A model generated the notes under the pieces. The model had not been told where the DNA came from. It made no database searches and was given only the letters and a program-made list of their open reading frames with translations. From Geodermatophilus siccatus (lineage in GTDB: Bacteria > Actinomycetota > Actinomycetes > Mycobacteriales > Geodermatophilaceae), in the NCBI RefSeq assembly GCF_900103785.1, contig NZ_FNHE01000012.1, positions 1-64,000 on the forward strand: a stretch of 64,000 bases of DNA. Reading direction: 5' to 3'. Positions 8,776 through 17,987 of this stretch are shown here, one piece after another. A program made the translations under genes and the position numbers. Within the stretch, counting starts at the first letter, position 1; each line of letters opens with the position of its first letter.

Positions 8776-10719
8776 TCACCGCACGACCTCGATCGGCGCG
8801 ATGCCCTCGGCCTCGGGCAGGTCGAAGCCCCACACCTGGGCGTAGAAGGACAGCTCGCCGTCCATGGCGGCGCGGATGTTCTCGGCCTTGCGGAAGCCGT
8901 GCTGCTCGCCCTGGAAGAGCAGGTAGGCGTGCGGCACGCCCTTCGCCCGCAGCGCGGCCACGATCATCTCGGCCTGGTCCGGGGGGACCACCGCGTCCTC
9001 GTCGCCCTGGAAGACCGCCAGCGGGGTGTCCAGCGCGTCGACGTGGTTGATCGGGGACCGCTCGTCGTAGACGGCCCGGCCCGCGGGCCAGGGGGCCACC
9101 AGGCCGTCGAGGTAGCGGGACTCGAACTTGTGCGTCTCGGCGGCCAGGGCGCCGAGGTCGGCCACGCCGAAGTGGCTGGCGCCGGCGGTGAAGACCCCCG
9201 GGCGCATCGACAGCGCGGCCAGGGCCGTGTAGCCGCCGGCCGATCCGCCGGTGATCGCCATGCGGGCCGGGTCGACCCGGCCGGTGCGGGCGAGGAAGCG
9301 CGCGCACGCCACGACGTCGTCGAGGTCGAGGATGCCCCACCGGCCCTTGAGCGCCTCCCGGTAGCGGCGCCCGTAGCCGGTGGAACCGCGGTAGTCGACG
9401 TCGGCCACGCAGAAGCCGCGGGAGGTCCAGTACTGGACCTGGAGGTCCAGCGCGGGCGAGGCCGCTGCGGTCGGTCCGCCGTGCACGTGCACGATCAGGG
9501 GCGGTAGGTCGCCCTCCGGCGCGGTCGCCTCGGGGTTCGTGGGCGGGTAGACCAGCGCGTGCGCCTCGGCGATGCCCGTGCCGCGGTCCTCGGTCGGGAA
9601 GGTGACGTGCTCGGGCACGGAGAACCACGCCGGGTCCAGGCCGAGGTCGCGGGCGGGGCGCAGCACCTCGGCGTCCCCGCCGTCCAGCGGCACGCGCAGC
9701 ACCACGGGCTCCGACGACGGCCCGGCCGCCACGCAGACGATCCCGCCGTCCGCCGCCGTCACGTACCGGAACACCGCGTAGGGGAGGTCGAGCTCGCGCG
9801 GCTCGCCGCGCGGGTCCAGCACGGCGAGCCGGTCGCGGCCGTCCCGGCCGTAGGCCAGGGCGACCCGTCCGTCGGGGAACACGGCGTACCGGGTCTGGCC
9901 GAACACCCACTGGGGCCCGGCGATGTCCGTGCCGACGTCGAGCACGAGCTCCGCCTCGCCGTGCGGCCGCCGGCGGTACAGCGACCAGGTGTCGGTGCGG
10001 TCGCCGAGCCACCACAGGGAGAGGTCCTCGCCCCAGACCGGCTGGACGACGGACTCGCCCGTCCCGCCGGCGATCACGTGCTCGGTGCCGTCGGCCGCGC
10101 GGACGACGAGCTGGGCGGCGTCCCACGGCATGTCGGGGTGGTCCCACCGCAGGTGGGCGAGGGTGACGCCGTCCGGGGCGAGGCGGGGGTCGGACACGAA
10201 GTCCGGTCCGGACACCAGCACGTCGGTGCCGCCGTCCGGGCGGACACGCACGATCTCGTTGACGACGTCGGCCGCGTGGCCGCCCTCCGCGTGCGTCTCG
10301 CGCACGGCCAGGACGCCCTCGGGGGTGACCTCGAGGTCGGCGTGGCGGACCGAGGCCGGAAGCGCCGGCTCCGGCGTCACCGCCACGGGGGTGTCGCTGC
10401 CGGGGTCGAGCCGGTACAGCCGCTGGTCGGCGAAGTGGGTGAACCACAGGGTGCCGGCGGAGACGGCCCAGGAGCCGCCGCCGTACTCGTGCACCCGGGT
10501 GCGCGCGTTCCAGGGAGCGGGCAGGACGTCGGTGGTCGTGCCGTCGGCGGACCGCCGCACGATCACCGAGCGACCGCCCTCGGCGGGGCGGCCCTCGGAC
10601 CACCACACGTCCGTGCCGTCGACGCGGACCTCGCCGAGCCGGGCGGCGGCCCGGACGACCAGTTCGGAGGTGATCGGGGTCGGCCAGCTCCCGTGGGGCA
10701 GGGTGTTCCGTGCGGGCAT
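8776..10719 (-). CDS. Prolyl oligopeptidase-family (S9) serine peptidase
   Basis: A 647-residue peptidase with an N-terminal beta-propeller (about residues 1-380) and a C-terminal alpha/beta-hydrolase domain. The nucleophile is Ser493 in GGSAGG; the acid is probably the Asp in FQGDEDAVVPP and the base the His in GEQHGFRK. No signal peptide is seen, so it is cytoplasmic and likely acts on peptides, with specificity unknown. I chose ATG at 10719 because TACGGT (10726-10731) lies exactly 6 bases upstream, a leaderless arrangement; a GTG at 10743 would add eight residues. It is divergent from ftsK with 73 bases between starts. Confidence 0.93.
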   Translation of the reverse strand: MPARNTLPHGSWPTPITSELVVRAAARLGEVRVDGTDVWWSEGRPAEGGRSVIVRRSADGTTTDVLPAPWNARTRVHEYGGGSWAVSAGTLWFTHFADQRLYRLDPGSDTPVAVTPEPALPASVRHADLEVTPEGVLAVRETHAEGGHAADVVNEIVRVRPDGGTDVLVSGPDFVSDPRLAPDGVTLAHLRWDHPDMPWDAAQLVVRAADGTEHVIAGGTGESVVQPVWGEDLSLWWLGDRTDTWSLYRRRPHGEAELVLDVGTDIAGPQWVFGQTRYAVFPDGRVALAYGRDGRDRLAVLDPRGEPRELDLPYAVFRYVTAADGGIVCVAAGPSSEPVVLRVPLDGGDAEVLRPARDLGLDPAWFSVPEHVTFPTEDRGTGIAEAHALVYPPTNPEATAPEGDLPPLIVHVHGGPTAAASPALDLQVQYWTSRGFCVADVDYRGSTGYGRRYREALKGRWGILDLDDVVACARFLARTGRVDPARMAITGGSAGGYTALAALSMRPGVFTAGASHFGVADLGALAAETHKFESRYLDGLVAPWPAGRAVYDERSPINHVDALDTPLAVFQGDEDAVVPPDQAEMIVAALRAKGVPHAYLLFQGEQHGFRKAENIRAAMDGELSFYAQVWGFDLPEAEGIAPIEVVR

Positions 10720-10792
10720 GGCCCGACCGTAGGTCGCGGACACGATGCCGCGCCTGCCGTCGCCGCGGACCGCGGGCGATTACCGTCGACAC

Positions 10793-13321
10793 ATGCCTGC
10801 TCGCACGACGACGACCCGACCCTCGGGCCGGTCGTCCGCGCGCGGCCGCTCGGGCTCCGGGTCGACCGCGTCCCGGAAGCGCCCGCCCGCGAAGCGCCCC
10901 GCAGGCGGCCGCAAGCCCGCCGCCCGCAAGCCCGCGCCCAAGAAGTCCGGCCCCGGCCTCTGGGGCGTCGTCAGCGGCGGCTGGTCGCTGCTGGCCCGTG
11001 GCGCCGGCGGGCTGGCCCGCTCGGTCGCCCGCCCGGAGGAGGCCGAGCCGCTCGCCCCCGAGCACCGCCGCGACGGCGTGGGCCTGGCCGTGCTGGGTCT
11101 GGCCGTCGTCCTCGGCGCGGCCGCCTGGAGCAACGGCATCGGCCCGGTCGGCGCCGCCTTCGCCGGTGCGGTGCGCTGGGTCGTCGGCTCCCTGGTCATG
11201 GTGCTGCCGGTCGTGCTCTTCCTGGCCGCGCTGCGGCTGCTGCGCCGGGGGCCGCGCCCCGAGGCGCGCGGCCGGTTGGCGATCGGCTGGCTGTGCCTGG
11301 TGGCGTCGGTGCTCGGCATCGCCCAGATCGTCGGCGAGGGTGCCGTCCCCTCGCAGGACCGGCCCGGCTCCGGCGGCCTGGTCGGCTGGGCCGCGGCCAC
11401 GCCGCTGGTCGCCGGCGTGGGCACCGTCGTCGCCGTCGTCCTGCTGGTCCTGCTGGCCTTCTTCGGCCTGCTGGTGCTGACCGCGACGCCGGTACACCAG
11501 ATCCCCGAGCGGCTACGCGAGCTCACCGACCGCCTGCTGGGCCAGGCCGACGACGAGGACGCCTACGACGACGACGAGGACTGGGAGGACGACGAGGAGC
11601 CGGTCGAGCCGCCGGCGCCGCGCTCCCGCCGCCGGTCGTTGTCGGACGACCTGATGGACACCGGCCCGGTGGAGACCGTGCCGGCCATCGACCACGCCGC
11701 GCTCGACGAGGCGCCCGAGGCCGTTCGGCACGAGCCGCCGCCCCCGCCGGTCCCGGCCCGCCGCCCCGCGGTCGTCGACCGGACCGCTCCGCCGGAGGAC
11801 CTCCCGCCGATCGAGGAGCCCGAGCAGCTGCGGATCGAGCCGGTGGAGGGCCAGTACACGCTGCCCTCGGTCGGGGTGCTGCGCGCCGGCGACCCGCCGA
11901 AGAAGGGCTCGAAGGCCAACGACGCGGCGATCGAGGCCATCACCGGCGTGCTCGAGCAGTTCAACATCGACGCCGCCGTCACGAGCTTCACCCGCGGCCC
12001 GACGGTGACCCGCTACGAGATCGAGCTCGGCCCGGCAGTCAAGGTCGAGAAGATCACCGCGCTGACCAAGAACATGGCCTACGCGGTGGCCAACGACAAC
12101 ATCCGGATCCTCGCGCCGATCCCGGGCAAGTCCGCCGTCGGCGTCGAGGTGCCCAACACCGACCGCGAGATGGTCAGCCTCGGCGACGTGCTGCGCTCCC
12201 AGGTGGCCAAGCAGGACCCGCACCCGATGCTGGTCGGGCTGGGCAAGGACATCGAGGGCGGGTTCGTCTGCGCGAACCTCGCCAAGATGCCGCACCTGCT
12301 GGTCGCCGGCGCCACGGGTGCCGGTAAGTCCAGCTGCGTCAACTCGCTGCTGACCTCGCTGCTGCTGCGGGCCACGCCCGACCAGCTGCGGATGATCCTG
12401 GTCGACCCGAAGATGGTCGAGCTCACGCCCTACGACGGCATCCCGCACCTGATCACGCCGATCATCACCGACCCGAAGAAGGCCGCCACCGCGCTGGCCT
12501 GGCTGGTCGAGGAGATGGAGCAGCGCTACCAGGACATGCGGGCCACCGGCGTCCGGCACATCGACGACTTCAACCGGAAGGTGGAGCGCGGCGAGATCGT
12601 GGCGCCTCCGGGCAGCGAGCGGGTGTACCGGCCCTATCCGTACATCCTCGCGATCGTCGACGAGCTCGCCGACCTGATGATGGTCGCCCCGCGCGACGTC
12701 GAGGAGTCGATCGTCCGGATCACCCAGAAGGCGCGTGCCGCCGGCATCCACCTGGTGCTGGCCACGCAGCGCCCGTCGGTCGACGTGGTCACCGGCCTGA
12801 TCAAGGCCAACGTGCCCTCGCGGCTGGCGTTCTCCACCTCCAGCCTCACCGACAGCCGGGTCATCCTCGACCAGCCCGGCGCGGAGAAGCTGATCGGCAT
12901 GGGCGACGCCCTGTTCCTGCCGATCGGCGCCGGCAAGCCGATGCGCGTGCAGGGTGCCTACGTCTCCGACGCCGAGATCGAGGCGGTCGTCGAGTTCACC
13001 AAGCGCCAGGCCGAGCCGGAGTACCGCGAGGAGGTCTTCAGCGCCGCCGAGGGCGACAAGAAGGAGATCGACGAGGACATCGGCGGTGACCTGGAGCTGC
13101 TCGTCCAGGCCGTGGAGCTCGTCGTCACCAGCCAGTTCGGCTCGACGTCGATGCTCCAGCGCAAGCTGCGGGTCGGGTTCGCCAAGGCCGGCCGGCTCAT
13201 GGACCTCATGGAGAGCCGCGGCATCGTCGGCCCGTCCGAGGGGTCCAAGGCCCGCGACGTGCTGGTCAAGCCCGACGAGCTCGAGTCGGTGATGTTCACG
13301 CTCCGCGGCACGGAGGGCTGA
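10793..13321 (+). CDS. ftsK: DNA translocase FtsK/SpoIIIE
   Basis: An 842-residue membrane-anchored motor that pumps chromosome termini through the closing septum. A basic, Arg/Lys/Pro-rich N terminus (1-55) leads into four hydrophobic segments (about 100-245), an acidic/proline linker (245-365), then the alpha-beta motor with Walker A GATGAGKS at 506-513, and the C-terminal winged-helix gamma domain (from [19 protein letters not shown]) that reads KOPS-type sites. ATG at 10793 is 6 bases after TACCGT (10781-10786), indicating leaderless transcription. Its position next to rimO, pgsA and clgR matches other actinobacteria. Confidence 0.97.
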   Translation: MPARTTTTRPSGRSSARGRSGSGSTASRKRPPAKRPAGGRKPAARKPAPKKSGPGLWGVVSGGWSLLARGAGGLARSVARPEEAEPLAPEHRRDGVGLAVLGLAVVLGAAAWSNGIGPVGAAFAGAVRWVVGSLVMVLPVVLFLAALRLLRRGPRPEARGRLAIGWLCLVASVLGIAQIVGEGAVPSQDRPGSGGLVGWAAATPLVAGVGTVVAVVLLVLLAFFGLLVLTATPVHQIPERLRELTDRLLGQADDEDAYDDDEDWEDDEEPVEPPAPRSRRRSLSDDLMDTGPVETVPAIDHAALDEAPEAVRHEPPPPPVPARRPAVVDRTAPPEDLPPIEEPEQLRIEPVEGQYTLPSVGVLRAGDPPKKGSKANDAAIEAITGVLEQFNIDAAVTSFTRGPTVTRYEIELGPAVKVEKITALTKNMAYAVANDNIRILAPIPGKSAVGVEVPNTDREMVSLGDVLRSQVAKQDPHPMLVGLGKDIEGGFVCANLAKMPHLLVAGATGAGKSSCVNSLLTSLLLRATPDQLRMILVDPKMVELTPYDGIPHLITPIITDPKKAATALAWLVEEMEQRYQDMRATGVRHIDDFNRKVERGEIVAPPGSERVYRPYPYILAIVDELADLMMVAPRDVEESIVRITQKARAAGIHLVLATQRPSVDVVTGLIKANVPSRLAFSTSSLTDSRVILDQPGAEKLIGMGDALFLPIGAGKPMRVQGAYVSDAEIEAVVEFTKRQAEPEYREEVFSAAEGDKKEIDEDIGGDLELLVQAVELVVTSQFGSTSMLQRKLRVGFAKAGRLMDLMESRGIVGPSEGSKARDVLVKPDELESVMFTLRGTEG

Positions 13322-13324
13322 GCA

Positions 13325-13382
13325 CGGCCCCCTGCAGGGTCCCGCCGCGAGCTGGCGAGTGGCGGGGGGCAGGGGGGTCCTT
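13325..13382 (-). repeat. Dispersed hairpin repeat, family II
   Basis: Begins 3 bases after the ftsK stop. Read on the minus strand it has an outer stem GGACCCCCCTGC / GCAGGGGGCC, an inner stem CCCGCC / GGCGGG and a loop containing ACTCGCCAGCTCGC. The inner core recurs at 16178, 26651 and 28396. It ends just before the rimO -10 box (13387). Confidence 0.7.
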
Positions 13383-13398
13383 CACCTACGATGGACCG

Positions 13399-14826
13399 GT
13401 GACACCTCCGACCGACCCTGCGCGCACCGTGGCGGTGGTGACCCTCGGGTGCGCCCGCAACGAGGTCGACTCGGAGGAGCTGGCCGGCCGGCTCGCCGCC
13501 GGCGGCTACCGCCTGGTCGAGGACGCCGAGGGCGCCGACGCCGTCCTGGTGAACACCTGCGGCTTCATCGAGTCGGCCAAGAAGGACAGCGTCGACGCGA
13601 TCCTCGCCGCCACCGATTCCGGCGCCCGGGTGGTCGCGGTCGGCTGCATGGCCGAGCGGTACGGCTCCGAGCTCGCCGGCGCGCTGCCCGAGGCGACGGT
13701 GCTCGGCTTCGACGACTACGCGGCGATCGGCGACCGGCTCGACGACGTGCTCACCGGCCGCCCGCTGGTGCCGCACGACCCCCGCGACCGGCGCACCCTG
13801 CTGCCGATCAGCCCGGTCGAGCGCACGGCGGCGGTCGCCGCGGTCGACGCCCCGGTCATCCCCGGCCACGGCTGGGTGCAACGGCGGCGGCTGGCCTCCG
13901 GCCCCTCGGCCGCGCTGAAGCTCGCCTCCGGTTGCGACCGGCGGTGCGCCTTCTGCGCCATCCCGGCCTTCCGCGGCTCGTTCGTCTCCCGCCCGCCGGC
14001 CGAGGTGCTCGGGGAGGCGCAGTGGCTGGCCGCCCAGGGCGTCACCGAGCTGGTGCTGGTCAGCGAGAACTCCACGTCCTACGGCAAGGACCTCGGTGAC
14101 CTGCGGCTGCTGGAGCGGCTGCTGCCGCAGCTGGCCGCCGTCGAGGGGATCGCCCGGGTGCGGGTGGCCTACCTGCAGCCGGCCGAGCTGCGGCCGGGCC
14201 TGCTCGAGGCCATCGCCGGCACGGACGGCGTCGCCCCCTACTTCGACCTGTCCTTCCAGCACTCCTCGCCGACCCTGCTGCGCCGGATGCGCCGGTTCGG
14301 CGGCACCGACGACTTCCTCGCGCTGATCGAGCGGGCCCGCGCGCTGGCCCCGACCGCCGGGTTCCGCACCAACGTCATCCTCGGCTTCCCCGGGGAGACC
14401 GAGGACGACGTCGCCGAGCTCGAGCGGTTCCTCGTCGAGGGCCGCCTCGACGCCGTCGGGGTGTTCGGCTACTCCGACGAGGAGGGCACGGAGGCGATGG
14501 GCCTGCCCGGCAAGCTCGACCAGGCCGAGATCGACGCCCGCGTCCGGCGGATCACCGACCTGGTGGAGGAGCTCACCGCGCAGCGCGCCGAGGACCGGCT
14601 GGGGGAGCGGGTCGAGGTGCTGCTCACCGAGGACCTCTCCGCCGACGAGGGGCCCGGGACGTGGGCCGGTCACGCGGCCCACCAGGACCCCGAGGCCGAC
14701 GGGACGACGACGGTCACCGGGGTGCCCGCCGGCGCGGTCGCCGGTCAGGTGGTGGCCGCGGAGGTCGTCGCGACCGACGGCGTGGACCTGGTGGCCACGG
14801 CCCTGGTACCCGCGGTGCGCGCATGA
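13399..14826 (+). CDS. rimO: Ribosomal protein S12 methylthiotransferase RimO
   Basis: A 475-residue radical-SAM enzyme that methylthiolates an Asp of ribosomal protein S12. The N-terminal UPF0004 domain has [17 protein letters not shown] and [14 protein letters not shown]; the radical-SAM [4Fe-4S] motif is C179-x3-C183-x2-C186 (CDRRCAFC); a TRAM domain ends the protein. [11 protein letters not shown] and SCDRRC-type spacing favour RimO over MiaB, which is separately encoded at 43944. GTG at 13399 is 6 bases after the -10 box TACGAT (13387-13392). The stop overlaps the pgsA start. Confidence 0.95.
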   Translation: MTPPTDPARTVAVVTLGCARNEVDSEELAGRLAAGGYRLVEDAEGADAVLVNTCGFIESAKKDSVDAILAATDSGARVVAVGCMAERYGSELAGALPEATVLGFDDYAAIGDRLDDVLTGRPLVPHDPRDRRTLLPISPVERTAAVAAVDAPVIPGHGWVQRRRLASGPSAALKLASGCDRRCAFCAIPAFRGSFVSRPPAEVLGEAQWLAAQGVTELVLVSENSTSYGKDLGDLRLLERLLPQLAAVEGIARVRVAYLQPAELRPGLLEAIAGTDGVAPYFDLSFQHSSPTLLRRMRRFGGTDDFLALIERARALAPTAGFRTNVILGFPGETEDDVAELERFLVEGRLDAVGVFGYSDEEGTEAMGLPGKLDQAEIDARVRRITDLVEELTAQRAEDRLGERVEVLLTEDLSADEGPGTWAGHAAHQDPEADGTTTVTGVPAGAVAGQVVAAEVVATDGVDLVATALVPAVRA

Positions 14827-15482
14827 AGGATGCGGTGGACCCGGCCGCCACGCCGCCCCAGTCGGCGCGGGTGGTCAACGTGCCCAACGCGCTGACCGTG
14901 CTGCGGCTGGCCGTGGTGCCGGTGTTCGCCGCGCTGCTGTTCACCGACGGCGGGATGGACGACGAGCGGCGCTACTGGGCCACTCTGGTCTTCGCGCTGG
15001 CGATCATCACCGACCGCTATGACGGGATGATCGCCCGGCGCACCGGTCAGGTGACCGAGTTCGGCAAGCTCGCCGACCCGATCGCCGACAAGGCGCTGAC
15101 CGGCACCGCCCTCATCGGCCTCTCGGTGCTGGCGCTGCTGCCGTGGTGGGTGACGTCGACGATCCTCGTCCGCGAGGTCGGCGTGACCCTGCTGCGCTTC
15201 TGGGTGATCCGCCACGGCGTGATCGCCGCCAGCCGCGGCGGCAAGGCCAAGACCGTCCTCCAGGCGCTGGCCATCGGGCTCTACACCCTCCCGTTCGACG
15301 GCCTGTTCGGCACGCTGCGGTGGTGGGTGATGGCTGCCGCCGTGGTGCTGACCGTGGCGACCGGCCTGGACTACGTGCACCGCGCCCTGGCGCTGCGCCG
15401 CACCAGCGCCCGGGCCATGCGCGCCGCGGCCGCCCGCCGCTCCACCGGGCCGGCCGGCCCGCGGACCGACGCCGCCGCCTGA
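14823..15482 (+). CDS. pgsA: CDP-alcohol phosphatidyltransferase (PgsA)
   Basis: A 219-residue membrane enzyme, probably CDP-diacylglycerol-glycerol-3-phosphate 3-phosphatidyltransferase, giving phosphatidylglycerol phosphate. The complete CDP-alcohol motif D-x2-DG-x2-AR-x8-G-x3-D-x3-D reads [18 protein letters not shown] and continues [27 protein letters not shown] opens the first membrane helix; several more follow. The start ATGA overlaps the rimO stop. It corresponds to M. tuberculosis pgsA3 (Rv2746c), which likewise precedes clgR. Confidence 0.94.
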   Translation: MKDAVDPAATPPQSARVVNVPNALTVLRLAVVPVFAALLFTDGGMDDERRYWATLVFALAIITDRYDGMIARRTGQVTEFGKLADPIADKALTGTALIGLSVLALLPWWVTSTILVREVGVTLLRFWVIRHGVIAASRGGKAKTVLQALAIGLYTLPFDGLFGTLRWWVMAAAVVLTVATGLDYVHRALALRRTSARAMRAAAARRSTGPAGPRTDAAA

Positions 15483-15510
15483 GGAAGGACCACCTTCCCC
15501 CCACCTCGTG

Positions 15511-15567
15511 GAAGGACCCCGTCCTGCCCACCCGTCGCAGGCCCGGGGCGGGACCCGGGACGGGGCC
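15511..15567 (+). repeat. Dispersed hairpin repeat, family I
   Basis: Starts 29 bases after the pgsA stop. Left arm GGACCCCGTCC (15514-15524) can pair with right arm GGGACGGGGCC (15557-15567) with one mismatch; an inner pair CCCACCC / GGGCGGG surrounds the loop. Related copies lie at 26691, 27661, 28456, 45458, 49552 and 53389. A shorter ggaaggacc fragment precedes it directly after the pgsA stop. Confidence 0.75.
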
Positions 15568-15763
15568 AGCGGGATCCTGAAGGGTGGCCGCCGTCCTCGC
15601 AGGCTCGCGACGGGCCACGGAAGAGCCGACCGGCCCCCGGTGTTACGCCCAGAGCGGACGCGCCTGGCTCGGGACGGTGGGCGTCGGTGGCGCCGCGTAC
15701 CGTGAGCGCACGGCTCCCTCCCCGGGTGCCGCCGCTTCCGCACAGGTAGGACAGGAGACGGCG

Positions 15764-16174
15764 ATGACGCTGCTGCGCACCCAGCTCGGGACCACCCTGC
15801 GCGGCCACCGACTGCGCCAGCGGCGGACGCTGCGCGACGTCTCCGGCGCCGCCCGGGTGAGCCTGGGCTACCTCTCGGAGGTCGAGCGGGGGCAGAAGGA
15901 GGCCTCCTCCGAGCTGCTCGCCTCGATCTGCGACGCCCTCGACGTCGAGCTCGCCGACCTGCTGGCCGAGGTCAGCCTGGGGCTGCGCGGCGACGACGTC
16001 CGCGTCCGCCCGCTGGCCCCCGCGGCCGAGGCCGCTGGCGTCCCCGCCGAGGAGGAGGGGACCGCGGCGGTCGCGTCCGACGAGCAGCCGGTCCCCGAGC
16101 CGGCGCTGGCGCTGGTCGGTGCGCCTGCCCGCGCCTCCGGTCGCCCGGCCGGCGCGGTGTCGCTGGCCGCCTGA
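15764..16174 (+). CDS. clgR: Transcriptional regulator ClgR (XRE family)
   Basis: A 136-residue activator with one N-terminal Xre-type helix-turn-helix (about residues 8-65: [21 protein letters not shown]). [20 protein letters not shown] is almost the same as in known ClgR proteins, which switch on clp proteases and pspA-type envelope defence and are themselves Clp substrates. The C terminus ends in VSLAA, a small hydrophobic tail consistent with a Clp degron. The order pgsA-clgR is conserved, but pspA, usually next, is 9.6 kb away here. ATG at 15764 follows caggagacggcg. Confidence 0.93.
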   Translation: MTLLRTQLGTTLRGHRLRQRRTLRDVSGAARVSLGYLSEVERGQKEASSELLASICDALDVELADLLAEVSLGLRGDDVRVRPLAPAAEAAGVPAEEEGTAAVASDEQPVPEPALALVGAPARASGRPAGAVSLAA

Positions 16175-16177
16175 GCA

Positions 16178-16222
16178 AGGCCCCCGCCACTCGCCGGCTC
16201 GCGGCGGAGCCCTGCCGGTCCT
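16178..16222 (+). repeat. Dispersed hairpin repeat, family II
   Basis: Three bases after the clgR stop. It shares the core CCCCCGCCACTCGCCGGCTC followed by GCGGCGGAGCCCTGC with the copies at 13325, 26651 and 28396. The inner arms CGCC and GGCG pair around the loop. It may act as a 3'-end hairpin of clgR. Confidence 0.65.
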
Positions 16223-16315
16223 CCACGTGACCGGCGGCACCCCCGGTGCCGGGCAGGAGGACACGGCGTCGGCCGGACCGCTCCCGCACGGTGGCGAAGT
16301 CGACCCTTCACGACC

Positions 16316-16504
16316 ACTTCGCAGACCTCGGACGAGGTCACTCGTGCGCTGCCGGCCGCCGACCTCGACCGGCTGACCGCGCCGGCCGCCGGCGTCCCGC
16401 CGGCCACGGCCCTGACGGCGCTGGCCGACGAGGTCGCCGGTCACCCCGTGCGACGCCGCCTGGCGGGCGGCGGCGGAGCGGCTCGCGGGCCCGCTGCCGT
16501 CCTG
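16316..16504 (+). pseudogene. Possible frameshifted remnant of a small gene
   Basis: In the 453-base gap between clgR and the DUF4032 gene, one frame reads like ordinary coding sequence (SDEVTRALPAADLDRLTAP, then ATALTALADEVAG). After a one-base shift near 16440 the next frame continues TPCDAAWRAAAERLAGPLPS and stops at 16504. I see no convincing start codon. This could be a decayed small gene; high GC makes chance open frames common, so the call is weak. I do not recognise the product. Confidence 0.2.
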
Positions 16505-16627
16505 ACCCGGTCCTCCGGTCGGCTCCCGTGCCGCTCGCGCGGCGGACCGGTGCGGCGTGGGATGGTGACGGTCCGGCACCGCCCCGTCGGGGGCGTCGGC
16601 TGTCCCCGCAGACCTCCGGAGGTCGCC

Positions 16628-17863
16628 GTGCGGTATCTCTTCCGGCCACCGGCCACCGACGGGGCGGGCCTGCTCAGCCTGCCCTTCCACCTGCCGCTCG
16701 AGGAGTGGGACCCCGAGGTGCTGCTCGAGGTCCCGCAGCGGGGCATCTCGCGGCACGTCGTCCGCTTCACCGCGCAGGGCGGGCACGTCTACGCGCTCAA
16801 GGAGATCCCCGAGCCGCTGGCCCGCCACGAGTACGCGCTGCTCGGTCAGTTCGAGGAGGAGGGTCTGCCCTCGGTCTCGGTCCTCGGCATCTGCGTCGAC
16901 CGGCCGGAGGAGCAGGACGCCGTCCTGGTGACCCGCTACCTCGAGTACTCGATGTCCTACCGGTACCTGTTCTCCCGGACGTCCGCCGAGCACTCCGCGG
17001 AGCAGCTGCTGGACACGATGGTGGTGCTGCTGGTCCGGCTGCACCTGGCCGGCGTCTTCTGGGGCGACTGCTCACTGTCCAACACGCTGTTCCGGCTCGA
17101 CGCGGGTGCGTTCACCGCCTACCTGGTGGACGCCGAGACCTCCGAGCGGCACCCGCAGCTGAGCCCCGGCCAGCGGCGCTACGACGTCGACCTCGCCCGG
17201 GAGCGGGTGGGCGCCGAGCTGCTCGACCTGCAGTGCGGCGACCTGCTGCCCTCGCACGTGGACCCGATCGAGGTCGCCGACAGCCTGCCGGTGCGCTACG
17301 AGGCGCTCTGGGAGGAGGTCACCCACGAGGAGGTCTTCGCCCTCGCCGAACAGCGCCAGCGGGTCGCCGAGCGCCTGCAGCGGCTGAACGACCTCGGCTT
17401 CGACGTCGGCGAGATCGAGCTGGTCACCGACCCGGACGGCGGTGCGCGGCTGCGCGTGGAGACCCGCGTGTCCGAGCCCGGGCAGAACCGCCGGGAGCTG
17501 TTCCGGCTGACCGGGCTGGAGGTGCAGGAGCGCCAGGCCCGCCGGCTGCTCAACGACCTGCGCGCCTACCGGGCCACCCTGGAGCAGAAGCTGGGCACAC
17601 CCGTGCCCGAGACCGTCGCCGGCTACCGCTGGCTGGCCGAGGCCTACCAGCCCGTCGTCGACGCCATCCCGCCCGACCTCGCCGGTCGGCTGGCGCCGGC
17701 CGAGGTCTTCCACGAGATCCTCGAGCACCGCTGGTTCCTGTCGGAGAAGGCCGGCCACGACGTCGGGACGACGCGCGCGGCACGTTCGTACTTCGACACC
17801 GTGCTGCCCCGCACGCCCAAGGAGCTGACCACGCCCTCGGCCATCGTCGGGAGTCGCGACTGA
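16628..17863 (+). CDS. DUF4032 domain-containing protein, kinase-like N terminus
   Basis: A 411-residue protein. The N-terminal half resembles a lipopolysaccharide-kinase/aminoglycoside-phosphotransferase-like fold: YALKEIPEPLARHEYALL suggests a nucleotide-binding Lys, and LHLAGVFWGDCSLSNTLF has the catalytic-loop pattern (D then N), with LVDAETSE as a possible metal-binding segment. The C-terminal half is the DUF4032 domain (RLTGLEVQERQARRLLNDLR, LEHRWFLSEKAG). GTG at 16628 has a good ggagg site six bases upstream. The substrate is unknown, and whether the kinase site is active cannot be judged. It lies ahead of the sugar transport operon but is separated from it by a promoter. Confidence 0.85.
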   Translation: MRYLFRPPATDGAGLLSLPFHLPLEEWDPEVLLEVPQRGISRHVVRFTAQGGHVYALKEIPEPLARHEYALLGQFEEEGLPSVSVLGICVDRPEEQDAVLVTRYLEYSMSYRYLFSRTSAEHSAEQLLDTMVVLLVRLHLAGVFWGDCSLSNTLFRLDAGAFTAYLVDAETSERHPQLSPGQRRYDVDLARERVGAELLDLQCGDLLPSHVDPIEVADSLPVRYEALWEEVTHEEVFALAEQRQRVAERLQRLNDLGFDVGEIELVTDPDGGARLRVETRVSEPGQNRRELFRLTGLEVQERQARRLLNDLRAYRATLEQKLGTPVPETVAGYRWLAEAYQPVVDAIPPDLAGRLAPAEVFHEILEHRWFLSEKAGHDVGTTRAARSYFDTVLPRTPKELTTPSAIVGSRD

Positions 17864-17912
17864 CCCGGTCAGCGGGCCGTCCGCGGGTGGTCACGAGCTG
17901 GTTTCGTTCGAG

Positions 17913-17941
17913 TTGACACCTCCTGTGGCCTGGGCCACGGT
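17913..17941 (+). promoter_or_regulatory. Promoter and palindromic operator of sugar ABC operon
   Basis: A consensus -35 box TTGACA (17913-17918) is separated by 17 bases from CACGGT (17936-17941), which fits a NANNNT -10 box. A perfect palindrome GTGGCC-TG-GGCCAC (17925-17938) lies in the spacer and touches the -10, where a repressor would block polymerase. No regulator gene is adjacent, so the protein that reads it is unknown. Confidence 0.5.
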
Positions 17942-17987
17942 ACGAAAACCGCGGTGATCTCAAGCTCACTGCTCCCCACGGAGGCGG

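Noticed and set aside
8687-11497. Long minus-strand open frame over the S9 peptidase and ftsK start
   Set aside because: Arg/Pro/Gly-rich product without domains; it is the out-of-frame shadow of real genes, a common effect at this GC content.
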